A stretch of DNA of 20,815 nucleotides, taken from NCBI GenBank assembly GCA_964357355.1, contig CAYHKY010000021.1:1-20815 (forward strand). The letters are read 5' to 3'. Each line of letters starts with the position of its first letter. Positions within the stretch are counted from its first letter, which is position 1. Below the pieces are notes generated by a model, which had not been told where the DNA came from, did no database searches, and saw only the letters and a list, made by a program, of their open reading frames with translations. The translations under genes were made by a program, and so were the position numbers. Positions 6,997-14,892 of the stretch are shown piece by piece. This DNA comes from CAYHKY01 sp964357355 (GTDB taxonomy: Bacteria; Patescibacteriota; Microgenomatia; UBA10105).

Positions 6997-9165
6997 ATGA
7001 AATTAATTACAAAATCAGTAGAAATTGGTGGCCGGACACTTACCTTTGAAGTCGGCAGGTTTGCCGAACAAGCTACATCAGCCGTGGTTGCCCGTTATGG
7101 CGACACAATGGTACTTACCACTGTCGTGGCGGCAAAACCCAGAGCTGATTTGGGTTATTTTCCTTTGGGTATTGAATACATGGAACGGCTTTATGCCGGC
7201 GGTCGTATAAAAGGCAGCCGTTGGGTCAAACGCGAGGGTCGGCCCTCTGACGACGCTGTGTTACGGGGAAGGCTCATTGACAGGTCTGTAAGACCACTTT
7301 TCCCCAAAGGTTATGCTCAGGAAGTTCAAGTCGTAGTGACTATTCTTTCTATGGATGGAGAAAATCAGCCGGATATTGTAGCCATGAATGCAGTCTCGGC
7401 AGCTCTCGCTATTTCCCCGATTCCCTGGAATGGTCCGATAGGTGCAGTTAGGCTTGGATTTGTATCTCCCAAATCCGACAGCCAGGGTCATTTCCTGGTT
7501 AACCCTTCAGAATCCGAAGCTGATTTTTCGGATATGGATTTGGTTGTGTCATCTACTTCGGAAAAAATCCTGATGATTGAAGCAGGTGCCAGGCAAGTTT
7601 CAGAAACAATTTGCTTTGAAGCACTAAAAACTGCTAAAGGTGAAGCGCAAAAAGTGGTGGAGACGATAAAAGATCTGGTCAAAGAAGTAGGCAAGAAGAA
7701 ATTGGAATTTGTCAGTACTTCTCCCAAAGAAGATTTGCTTAGTAAACTTAAATCCGATTACAAAAAAGAAATTGAAACGCTTCTGTTACAGCGCATAAAC
7801 AAAGAAAATGAAGGCGAAGAGCTAGAGGTGTTTTCTACAGAAGTTTTTGCAAAATACGAGGAGCTTTACGAAAAGAAAGAAATTGAAAAAGCGCTTGATT
7901 ATCTGGTTAAGCAAAAAATACGTGAGGATATCATTTCATCCGGTAAACGTCCGGATGGGAGAAAATTGGATGAAGTCAGGCCTATTTCAATTGAAGTGGG
8001 AATTTTACCCCGCACTCATGGTAGCGCAGTTTTTCAAAGAGGCCAAACGCAAGTGTTGACTGTCGCCACATTAGGTGCTCCATCACTTGAGCAACTTATC
8101 GAAAGCCCGCTGGGTGAGGAATCCAAGCGCTACATGCATCATTACAGTTTTCCGCCTTATTCGGTAGGTGAAACCGGCAGAGTCGGTTTTCCCTCCCGGC
8201 GCGAGATCGGGCACGGGGCACTTGCGGAACGAGCGCTTCTGGGTGTGATTCCCGGAGAGGAAGAATTCCCATATACTATCAGACTTGTATCCGAAGTCAT
8301 GTCATCCAATGGTTCAACTTCCATGGCTTCCACCTGCGGATCAACCTTAGCTTTGATGGATGCGGGAGTTCCAATCAAAAATCCGATTGCGGGAATTGCG
8401 ATGGGGTTGATGACCCAAGGCACAAAATACAAATTATTGACAGATATCATCGGTCTGGAAGATTTTTCCGGAGACATGGATTTCAAAGTAGCCGGCAGCA
8501 AAGACGGTATCACCGCGATCCAATTAGACGTCAAAATTGACGGTTTGTTGGACAAAATGATTGATGAAGCGCTGGGTATGGCCAAAAAAGCCAGGCTCCA
8601 CATTCTGGAAAAAATGGTTTCAGTCATGCCTCAATACAGATCACAACTGTCGCAGTACGCACCACGGGTAGTGATGGTAAAAGTGCCCCAGGATAAAATT
8701 GGCGAAGTCATCGGACCGGGGGGTAGAGTGATCAGAGCCATCATTGCCGAAACTGGGGCGACTGTTGATGTGGATGATGACGGTAATGTTTCAATCACGG
8801 GTACAAGTGAGGAAAGTGTGACCAAAGCCAAGACATGGGTCGAAAACTTGATAAGAGAAGTACATCCTGATGAAGAGTACGACGGAACAGTAAAAAGACT
8901 TATGCCTTTTGGTGCATTTGTGGAAATTTTACCCGGAAAAGAAGGACTAGTTCATGTATCACAAATGGCTGCCGGATTTGTAGCAGACCCTTCAAAAATA
9001 GTACAAATCGGACAGGCAGTCAAAGTCAGGGTTTTGGAAATTGATGACCAAAAAAGGATCAATCTTTCCATGCTTTTTGGTGAAGATAAAAAACCGATAG
9101 AACGCCGGCCAGCCCGGCCCTCATTTGGCGGCGACCGCCGCGGCGGGTTTAGAAAAAGATATTAA
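6997..9165 (+). CDS. pnp: Polyribonucleotide nucleotidyltransferase (PNPase)
   Basis: PNPase degrades RNA 3' to 5' by phosphorolysis as a trimer. From ATG 6997 it has 722 aa: a first RNase PH domain (about 1-220), an all-helical linker domain, a second RNase PH domain carrying the active site, then KH (KIGEVIGPGGRVIRAI), S1 (YDGTVKRLMPFGAFVEILPG) and an Arg/Gly-rich tail. Active-site blocks are intact: KRYMHHYSFPPYSVGETGR, PSRREIGHGALAERAL, STSMASTCGSTLALMDAG and the Asp pair in FSGDMDFKVAGSKDG. The frame extends upstream to a TTG at 6934, but the family begins at KLITKSVEIGGRTL, so 6997 is chosen. A lone TTGACA at 6952-6957 has no good -10 partner. Likely transcribed with rpsO and the genes downstream. 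Confidence 0.97.
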   Translation: MKLITKSVEIGGRTLTFEVGRFAEQATSAVVARYGDTMVLTTVVAAKPRADLGYFPLGIEYMERLYAGGRIKGSRWVKREGRPSDDAVLRGRLIDRSVRPLFPKGYAQEVQVVVTILSMDGENQPDIVAMNAVSAALAISPIPWNGPIGAVRLGFVSPKSDSQGHFLVNPSESEADFSDMDLVVSSTSEKILMIEAGARQVSETICFEALKTAKGEAQKVVETIKDLVKEVGKKKLEFVSTSPKEDLLSKLKSDYKKEIETLLLQRINKENEGEELEVFSTEVFAKYEELYEKKEIEKALDYLVKQKIREDIISSGKRPDGRKLDEVRPISIEVGILPRTHGSAVFQRGQTQVLTVATLGAPSLEQLIESPLGEESKRYMHHYSFPPYSVGETGRVGFPSRREIGHGALAERALLGVIPGEEEFPYTIRLVSEVMSSNGSTSMASTCGSTLALMDAGVPIKNPIAGIAMGLMTQGTKYKLLTDIIGLEDFSGDMDFKVAGSKDGITAIQLDVKIDGLLDKMIDEALGMAKKARLHILEKMVSVMPQYRSQLSQYAPRVVMVKVPQDKIGEVIGPGGRVIRAIIAETGATVDVDDDGNVSITGTSEESVTKAKTWVENLIREVHPDEEYDGTVKRLMPFGAFVEILPGKEGLVHVSQMAAGFVADPSKIVQIGQAVKVRVLEIDDQKRINLSMLFGEDKKPIERRPARPSFGGDRRGGFRKRY

Positions 9166-9187
9166 GTCTAAAAAAATCGCTAAATTC

Positions 9188-9622
9188 ATGACCCTAACAC
9201 CACAAGAACTTGAATTATCTTCTGAGTTACCTCCGGAAGGCAGTTTATTAAGAATAACAAAAACTATTACTAACGCAGCAGAAGGTCAATCTGGTCATCA
9301 AATACAAGTCCCTGAAAATTGTTTTCTACTTATGATAAATAGGAAGTCTGGTTGGAAAAATTTTAGCTTTTGTCATTTATATTTTCAAGAAGAGCGTAAC
9401 TTGTTGGTCAAAACAAAAGATAATATTATTAGAAAAGGATTTCAAGGAATTTTGTTGCCCATGATAGGAGTGGGAATTCCTCATCAAGATATTTTATTTT
9501 GTACTGAAGTTTTTGGTAAAGAAAAATTCAGTATTTATTACATATTTGATACAAACGGATATGATGTAACAGTTGAATCTTCGACTCATAGTTCAGATTC
9601 TCCTGTTTTTGTATTAAAGTAA
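9188..9622 (+). CDS. Orphan protein between pnp and the Lon-like ATPase
   Basis: This 144-aa protein is not recognised. From the ATG at 9188 it runs MTLTPQELELSSELPPEGSL and ends DSPVFVLK. There is no signal peptide or transmembrane helix. The composition is mixed, with alternating hydrophobic and polar stretches (FCHLYFQEERNLLVKT and FSIYYIFDTNGYDVTVESS) that suggest a compact beta-rich fold. The frame is open back to a TTG at 9125 inside pnp, but that stretch encodes the pnp Gly/Arg tail in another frame and is not used. The gene lies 22 bp after pnp. By eye it is more AT-rich, with different codon use from its neighbours, so it may be a later insertion into a conserved RNA-decay locus. Function unknown. 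Confidence 0.75.
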   Translation: MTLTPQELELSSELPPEGSLLRITKTITNAAEGQSGHQIQVPENCFLLMINRKSGWKNFSFCHLYFQEERNLLVKTKDNIIRKGFQGILLPMIGVGIPHQDILFCTEVFGKEKFSIYYIFDTNGYDVTVESSTHSSDSPVFVLK

Positions 9623-9634
9623 TCTTCTTTTTGG

Positions 9635-9664
9635 TTGTATTCTGGTATCCGGCTTAGGTATACT
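9635..9664 (+). promoter_or_regulatory. Promoter of the Lon-like ATPase-RNase J pair, near-leaderless
   Basis: TTGTAT (9635-9640), an 18-bp spacer and TATACT (9659-9664) lie directly upstream of the ATG at 9673. Only 8 nt separate the -10 from the start codon, so the transcript would begin within a base or two of the ATG. The -35 is weak (3 of 6). This would give the ATPase and rnj expression independent of pnp. Confidence 0.5.
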
Positions 9665-9672
9665 GTTTACGT

Positions 9673-10743
9673 ATGGCGAAATTAAGTGAGCTTATTGGTG
9701 ATTTGCGAATCAAAGTTCGCGAAGCCGTTCTTCCTCCCCAACTTGATAAGCGGGTGACCACCATGCTTGATGAAGTCGAGCGGTTGATGGGCGGATCGCT
9801 TGAAACACTTCCTCATTTTGAAGCAATTGCCAAATACGTGGAGTGGGTGAGCGATTTGCCTTGGCACCGTCAAACCAAAGATGAGTTGGACTTGAAAAAC
9901 GCCGCCAATATGTTGCATAAAAACCACTTTGGTTTAGAGCCAGTCAAGGACCGCATCCTTGAGTATTTGGCAGTTCTCAAACTGCAACTTGAGATGGGTA
10001 GAAAACAGGCGGAAACGGGACAAAATAGACTGATGCGCGCGCCGATTCTCTGTCTGGTGGGACTTGTGGGAACCGGTAAAACTACGTTGGCTTATTCCAT
10101 AGCTGAAGCGATGGGCAGGAAATTTGCCCGGATTCCTTTTGGCGGTATGTCAGATGCATTGGAGCTAAGGGGTCAGTCGCGCGTACGGCCGGATGCCGAA
10201 GTGGGCCTGGTCATGAAAGCGCTTAAATTTTGCGGTACCAGAAATCCGGTTATCCTGCTTGATGAAATTGACCGCGTTGCAGAACACGCCCGGGGAGATA
10301 TTATGGGTGTTTTAGTTGAACTTCTGGATCCTGAACAAAATAGCGGATTTACTGATCACTATATCGATTTCCCCTTCAATTTGGCCGAAGTTTTATTTAT
10401 AGCAACAGCCAACAATACGACACATATAGCTACCGCTGTTTTGGATCGGCTGGAACCAATTCAGATGCCTTCCTATACCGATGAGGAAAAAATCAAAATC
10501 GGCAGAGATTATGTATTACCAAGATTGCTTAAGGAATCAGGAATTACGAAAGAACAATTGATGATTGATGATGTAGTTTGGCCAAAAATAGTTAGGCCGT
10601 TGGGTTTTGACTCGGGAATCCGCTCACTTGAAAGGACTATAAATGGTATTTGCCGAAAAGTTGCCCGTGCCCTCGTGGAAGGTAAAGGTACGGCGTTTCA
10701 CATCACCCAAGAAAATGTCAAGGATTTTTTACCTACCTGGTAA
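9673..10743 (+). CDS. Lon-derived AAA+ ATPase lacking substrate and protease domains
   Basis: The 356 residues align by eye with the middle of Lon. Residues 1-64 match the helical segment before the ATPase (ending VEWVSDLPW), 65-250 the AAA+ alpha/beta domain, and 251-356 the helical lid. Walker A is GLVGTGKT (130-137), Walker B VILLDEID (193-200), the sensor-1 Asn is near 247, the Asp-Arg pair with the probable arginine finger is 258-259, and the sensor-2 Arg is 317. Missing are the N-terminal LAN domain and the whole Ser-Lys protease domain. The pore segment GHRRTYIG of typical Lon, with its substrate-gripping Tyr-Ile, reads GQSRVRPD (167-174). It is therefore probably an ATP-driven regulator or chaperone rather than a protease. 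It ends in a clean stop 5 nt before rnj, which suggests translational coupling and a role with RNase J or PNPase. Confidence 0.88.
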   Translation: MAKLSELIGDLRIKVREAVLPPQLDKRVTTMLDEVERLMGGSLETLPHFEAIAKYVEWVSDLPWHRQTKDELDLKNAANMLHKNHFGLEPVKDRILEYLAVLKLQLEMGRKQAETGQNRLMRAPILCLVGLVGTGKTTLAYSIAEAMGRKFARIPFGGMSDALELRGQSRVRPDAEVGLVMKALKFCGTRNPVILLDEIDRVAEHARGDIMGVLVELLDPEQNSGFTDHYIDFPFNLAEVLFIATANNTTHIATAVLDRLEPIQMPSYTDEEKIKIGRDYVLPRLLKESGITKEQLMIDDVVWPKIVRPLGFDSGIRSLERTINGICRKVARALVEGKGTAFHITQENVKDFLPTW

Positions 10744-10748
10744 TATTT

Positions 10749-12446
10749 ATGGCCCATAAAATCTACATTCGCGACAAAGAAACAGTAAACCTTTTCCCTC
10801 TTGGCGGTATCGGCAACGTAACTAAAAACATGTTTGTTTATGAGTACCGCATTGACGGGGTGCTCATGGACATACTATTAGTTGATTGCGGTATCGGTTT
10901 TCCCGATGAAGCGATGTATGGGGTCGATCTCGTCATACCTGATGTAACATACCTTTTCGACAAAAAAGATAAAATTCGGGGGATGGTTTTGACTCACGGC
11001 CACGATGACCATATCGGGGCGCTTCCGTATGTATTGCCCAAACTTCCGCATTTTCCCATTTACGGGACCAAATTGACCACCGCCTTTGCGCAGTTAAAAC
11101 TCAAGGAATTTGGCATTGATGCCCGCATCAAAACTGTAGAAACTGGTGAACCCATTACGCTTGGTACATTTACCGTATCAGCAGTCAGGGTAACTCATTC
11201 CATACCCGATGCCACCAATTTAGTAATTAGTACGCCAATTGGGGTGTTTTATCACGGCAGCGATTTTAAATTTGACCTGACTCCGCTTGACGGTAAACCA
11301 TCAGAATTGGGAGCAATTGCCGCCGCCGGAGAACGCGGTATTTTATGCCTGTTATCAGATAGTTTAGGGGCAGAAAGAAGCGGGTATACACTTTCCGAGC
11401 AAGTTATTGAAGATACGCTTGAGGATGAACTCAGAAATTGTGGTGGCAAATTCCTCTTTACAACTCAATCATCCAACATCTCCCGTATTGGGCAGGCAGT
11501 CAGCGTAGCTTTGAGACATCACCGGAAAATTGCATTTATCGGCAGGAGCGTTGATCAAAATACGGAAGTAGCGCGAAAACTGGGATATTTATCTGTTCCA
11601 AATGAGGCGATCGTTTATGACAAACAACTTTTGAGATTGCCTGATAATCAGCTTTTTATCATTGTTGCAGGGAGCCAGGGGCAAGCAGATTCAGGGTTGT
11701 TTCGGATTGCCCGGGGAGAGCATAAATTTATCAAAATCAGGGAGGGCGACGTAGTAGTATTTTCCGCAGATCCGATACCTGGAAATGAAAATCAGGTACA
11801 TGCTCTTGTTGACACATTAGCACAAGCAGGCGCACGTGTCTCATATTCTGACGTGATGGAAAACCTGCATGTTTCAGGACACGGGAGCCAACAGGATTTG
11901 ATGCTGATGCTTTCACTCACTAAGCCAAAATACATTTTGCCGATCGGAGGCACATATCGGCACATGATTGCTTACCGTAAACTGGCGGAATCGATGGGGT
12001 ATGGAAAGGGGACCGTATTACTTCCTGAAGAAGGAGAAGTCCTGGAATTTTCGAAGTCCATGGCTCCCAGGGTGGCCAATCGGGTAGAGACGGATCAGAT
12101 CATGGTTGACGGATTAGGAATTGGCGATGTAGGGGACGTAGTTTTGCGGGACAGGAAAACGCTGGCTAAAGAGGGTATCATGGTGATCGTAGTTCCGGTT
12201 GAAGCAACGACAGGTAAAGTAACAGCTGATCCCGATATCATCTCCCGCGGGTTTATCTACATGAAAGAATCCGGAAATTTAGTAGAACAGGTGAAACGAA
12301 TAGTTACTCATTCATTGAGTCTAAAAAAAGGCAGAATCCATGAGTGGCATTTTATGAGGAGAAGTATTGAGGAAGATGTCGCCAAGTTTTTGTTCAAAGC
12401 TACCGGCAGGCGTCCGCTCATAGTTCCGGTATTGGTGGAAGTATAA
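10749..12446 (+). CDS. rnj: Ribonuclease J
   Basis: RNase J is a metallo-beta-lactamase/beta-CASP enzyme with endonuclease and 5'-3' exonuclease activity in mRNA decay and rRNA maturation. The 565-aa protein has motif 2 HGHDDH at 83-88, H150 in VTHSIPD, a metal-binding Asp at 172 (GSDFKFD), the beta-CASP region with LLSDSLGAE, SADPIPGNE, and HVSGHGSQQD near the end of the nuclease core, followed by the C-terminal domain. Small deviations from the common form are visible: HGHEDH reads HGHDDH, and HASQED reads HGSQQD, which keeps the His. Length is typical. The start 5 nt after the Lon-like gene implies a shared mRNA and coupled translation. A compact genome with PNPase and RNase J is consistent with a Gram-positive-like decay system. 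Confidence 0.96.
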   Translation: MAHKIYIRDKETVNLFPLGGIGNVTKNMFVYEYRIDGVLMDILLVDCGIGFPDEAMYGVDLVIPDVTYLFDKKDKIRGMVLTHGHDDHIGALPYVLPKLPHFPIYGTKLTTAFAQLKLKEFGIDARIKTVETGEPITLGTFTVSAVRVTHSIPDATNLVISTPIGVFYHGSDFKFDLTPLDGKPSELGAIAAAGERGILCLLSDSLGAERSGYTLSEQVIEDTLEDELRNCGGKFLFTTQSSNISRIGQAVSVALRHHRKIAFIGRSVDQNTEVARKLGYLSVPNEAIVYDKQLLRLPDNQLFIIVAGSQGQADSGLFRIARGEHKFIKIREGDVVVFSADPIPGNENQVHALVDTLAQAGARVSYSDVMENLHVSGHGSQQDLMLMLSLTKPKYILPIGGTYRHMIAYRKLAESMGYGKGTVLLPEEGEVLEFSKSMAPRVANRVETDQIMVDGLGIGDVGDVVLRDRKTLAKEGIMVIVVPVEATTGKVTADPDIISRGFIYMKESGNLVEQVKRIVTHSLSLKKGRIHEWHFMRRSIEEDVAKFLFKATGRRPLIVPVLVEV

Positions 12447-12577
12447 TTGATAGTTGAAAATGCAAGGATCAAAATGTAAAATTACAATTGTAAATACATA
12501 AGAGCAATTGTTTATAAGTTTTTAAATTTTTCATTGCCGCTTTGCATTTTGATATTTAATTTTTTACATTTACAATC
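12447..12577. other. AT-rich spacer with short inverted matches
   Basis: No gene is seen. The spacer is made of words such as AAAATGCAA (12457-12465, inverted at 12542-12550) and ATTGTAAAT (12487-12495, inverted at 12568-12576), plus the perfect palindrome TTACAATTGTAA. The two inverted pairs cross rather than nest, so they cannot fold together. The wording resembles dispersed intergenic repeats, but only one copy is visible here. Confidence 0.3.
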
Positions 12578-12721
12578 ATGCCAACATTTTTACTTATAGG
12601 TATACCTATCGCAGTTGCCGTTTTGTTATGGGGGATTTTAAGTTTACCTGATGAAGAGGAAAAAAAAGAACCGGAAGCGCCTTCCAAGCCTCAAAAAAAA
12701 ACTTCAAGAGGGAAAAAATAA
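12578..12721 (+). CDS. Small single-pass membrane protein, 47 aa
   Basis: An ATG at 12578 opens a 47-codon frame ending TAA at 12719-12721. Residues 3-23 form one hydrophobic helix (TFLLIGIPIAVAVLLWGILS), followed by an acidic patch (PDEEE) and a Lys/Pro-rich cytoplasmic-type tail ending TSRGKK. The hydrophobic-then-charged design with sensible codons makes it a credible small protein. It lies 131 bp after rnj and about 90 bp before the secreted propeller-like gene on the same strand. Family and function are not recognised. A small membrane tether or stress peptide is possible but unsupported. Confidence 0.55.
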   Translation: MPTFLLIGIPIAVAVLLWGILSLPDEEEKKEPEAPSKPQKKTSRGKK

Positions 12722-12810
12722 CCTTTCTTTCATTCAACCACTGTTTTAAACTCTGTATACGGCAACAAAATTAGATATTATTCTAGGATTTGCTAGTTCA
12801 GGTTACTTTA

Positions 12811-14229
12811 ATGAAATATAGGACTTTATTATGGCTGGTTTTTATCATGTGTTTTATGACCACGTCAGCATTTGCCATAAGCATAGATATCAATAATCTT
12901 CTCAAAAACTGGTTAACAAATAGTTCCGCTTTTGATGTTTTTCCCGATGGAAAAGTAAACACATTAGATTTTGGAAAAGCAATTATTCCCAATCCTTCTC
13001 CCACGCCAAGCACGCTACCTTCATCTTCGTCTGTCGTGCATACACCCGTTTGGATTGAAGTTAGTACCGGATTTACTGATGTGACTTCCCGCCAAATCGT
13101 CCGTGCAAAAAATGATAGAGTTTATATTTTCGGCGGTCAGGCAGAAACCTCCCGGGTACTCAAGGCATACTGGACGACCAATTCAGGATTGCCCACAACA
13201 AGTAACAATTTCAACGGTACTACTCAAGTGACGGATCCAAATATGGTTGTCCAAACTGATGCAGCCTATGACGGAAATAGTACGATATTTGTATCGGTAT
13301 ATACGCAAACGACCACAAATTCGGCAACTGTTCTGAGAATTTATCCATTTGATATCAGTTCAAATACATTTAAAACTCCGCTGACTATAGATGCCGGAGC
13401 GCTATCACTTCCACCAAGCGGCTCCCCCTATTATTTAGGTTCAGGTGGAGTATCGGGAATGTTTGATAAAACAGGCATTTTCCATATTGCTTACTGGTCG
13501 AGCGGTAACAATATTTCACATCGTGCATATACTTACAACGTGAGCACGAATACTCTGATTTTGATTTCCGGTCCAACTCAGATAAATATACTGGGTCCTG
13601 CTAACCATCCTCACCTGGCAATTTCTCCACTTGACAATTCAGTCACCATAGCCTGGCTTTCCCAAGCCGCTACACCCCAAATATTGGCGCGTACAAAGTT
13701 GGTAGGTAGCAATTGGGGTAGTATCCAGACAGTAAGTAATGCTCCAGTTTGGACGAGTAATAATTTTGGAAAAAATGTTGATCAAGGTCCTTCAATGGTG
13801 ATTGATTCAACAGGTGTCAAACATTTGACCTATATGGGAAATGACAGTTATGGACATATACATTATGCGACAAGTAATGGTGGGAGTTGGACTGATGTGG
13901 CGCTTCCCGCTTATTCACACGATCCTGCAATCACACTAGATGCAAATGGCACTCTCTATATTTTTGGTCATGGGCATAGTTTGAGTACCACTCAAGATAA
14001 TGGATGTAAATCCGACCGCAATATGTGTTTTCTCAAAAAACCCGCAGGTGAATCGTGGTCACCACAAACTCTTTTTGCCGCTCAACAAACACAAGGCCAC
14101 TTTGATGCGAGTCCATCAGTTAAATGGTCAGTGGTGGGATGGCATAGACCTGAATATGCAGAGTTCGTGTGGTTTAGAGTAAACGGTGGAAGTTATGCCA
14201 ATACGACGATCATGTATGGAAGATATTAG
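12811..14229 (+). CDS. Secreted protein with dockerin-like motif and propeller-like domain
   Basis: From ATG 12811 the protein has 472 aa and begins with a Sec signal peptide (1-22, cleavage likely after SAFA). A single EF-hand or dockerin-like loop follows at about 42-54 (DVFPDGKVNTLDF), then a Pro/Ser/Thr linker (about 59-75), then some 390 residues of beta-rich sequence. That region repeats a D-x-x-G-x-x-H/Y-hydrophobic pattern (FDKTGIFHIAYWS, IDSTGVKHLTYMG, LDANGTLYIFGHG), typical of sialidase-like or other beta-propellers. The upstream TTG at 12790 is rejected because the signal peptide starts at 12811. No catalytic set is evident, so sugar or protein binding is as likely as hydrolysis. 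No cohesin gene is nearby. It converges on the GNAT gene with only 7 bp between. Confidence 0.75.
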   Translation: MKYRTLLWLVFIMCFMTTSAFAISIDINNLLKNWLTNSSAFDVFPDGKVNTLDFGKAIIPNPSPTPSTLPSSSSVVHTPVWIEVSTGFTDVTSRQIVRAKNDRVYIFGGQAETSRVLKAYWTTNSGLPTTSNNFNGTTQVTDPNMVVQTDAAYDGNSTIFVSVYTQTTTNSATVLRIYPFDISSNTFKTPLTIDAGALSLPPSGSPYYLGSGGVSGMFDKTGIFHIAYWSSGNNISHRAYTYNVSTNTLILISGPTQINILGPANHPHLAISPLDNSVTIAWLSQAATPQILARTKLVGSNWGSIQTVSNAPVWTSNNFGKNVDQGPSMVIDSTGVKHLTYMGNDSYGHIHYATSNGGSWTDVALPAYSHDPAITLDANGTLYIFGHGHSLSTTQDNGCKSDRNMCFLKKPAGESWSPQTLFAAQQTQGHFDASPSVKWSVVGWHRPEYAEFVWFRVNGGSYANTTIMYGRY

Positions 14230-14236
14230 ATGGTAA

Positions 14237-14668
14237 TTATTTTTTGTACATCCACACGTGGCGATAACCTTCTTTAAATCCCAGCTTTTTATAAAATGAT
14301 ATAGTGGGCAAGTTCTTTTCGTTTACGAGTAGCGCAAAATAACCGATTCCCAGTTTCTGGATTCTTTTATACGCTGCATCGGTCAGCTTCCTGCCAATCC
14401 CCATTTTACGAAAAGGTGCATGGACGTAGAGAGTTGAACAATATGCCCATTCATGAAATACCATTGCTACACACATGCCGGCGAGTTTTCCATCGACTTT
14501 TGCCACTAACAAAATATCCTTACCTGGATGTTTAAGCCACTTGGTGAGTCCCTTTTTGGAATACCATTCATCATCTTGACTTGCTTTAAGCTCCGGTGCA
14601 GCATTACCCCAGGCAACCAGAGTATCCAGATCGAATAGCTTCGGGGTGATGATTTGGATATTATTCAT
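14237..14668 (-). CDS. GNAT-family N-acetyltransferase
   Basis: GNAT enzymes transfer acetyl from acetyl-CoA to amines. The 143-aa protein has the central acetyl-CoA loop RKMGIG after a beta strand and YVHAPF, then LTDAAYKRIQKLGIGYFALLVNEKNLPTISFYKKLGFKEG, the usual C-terminal signature in which the NLPTISFYKKLGF segment packs on the cofactor. Length is typical. The substrate cannot be told from sequence. The start ATG (14666-14668) overlaps the TGA of the truncated hepT in an ATGA, so translation is coupled to the MNT/HepT module. In some toxin systems GNAT proteins are toxins that acetylate tRNA, but nothing here points to that specifically. Confidence 0.88.
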   Translation of the reverse strand: MNNIQIITPKLFDLDTLVAWGNAAPELKASQDDEWYSKKGLTKWLKHPGKDILLVAKVDGKLAGMCVAMVFHEWAYCSTLYVHAPFRKMGIGRKLTDAAYKRIQKLGIGYFALLVNEKNLPTISFYKKLGFKEGYRHVWMYKK

Positions 14669-14892
14669 TGCTTTTTAATTTCGGAAATTATGGAATTGCG
14701 GAGAAGATTTCGAACCGATAAGCTGATATTTCTTGCTGCTTCACCCACAACCAGGAGTTCACGAACTACGGCGTCTGCGATGGCAAAGTCTTCATCAAAC
14801 AGCTTACGCCCGCCCCGGTTGGTAAGACTTAAGATTTTATTTGCAGCATCGAGAATGTGTTTCAAGTATACGCTGTCGTTATGCTTTGACAT
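14665..14892 (-). CDS. HepT-like (DUF86) protein truncated before its catalytic motif
   Basis: HepT is the RNase toxin of MNT/HepT (type VII) modules; it carries an R-x4-6-H motif followed by a Tyr that the MNT partner AMPylates. This 75-aa protein matches the N-terminal helices (VYLKHILDAANKILSL, then FAIADAVVRELLVVGEAARNIS) but stops after SVRNLLRNSIISEIKKQ, where family members usually continue to about 110 residues with W-x-x-I-x-G-M-R-N-x-x-x-H-x-Y. No His and no R-x-x-x-x-H-x-Y remain, and other frames past the stop do not restore them. It overlaps MNT upstream by 14 nt and the GNAT gene by 4 nt. I read it as a disarmed HepT, perhaps kept as a partner or scaffold. Confidence 0.75.
   Translation of the reverse strand: MSKHNDSVYLKHILDAANKILSLTNRGGRKLFDEDFAIADAVVRELLVVGEAARNISLSVRNLLRNSIISEIKKQ

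Noticed and set aside
8157..8627. 156-aa minus-strand frame opposite pnp
   Set aside because: It lies antisense to the conserved active-site region of PNPase and has no protein-like features of its own.
9673..10743. Lon broken by a frameshift
   Set aside because: No protease-domain sequence follows; rnj starts 5 nt after the stop, and the N-terminal domain is absent too, so the short form looks established.
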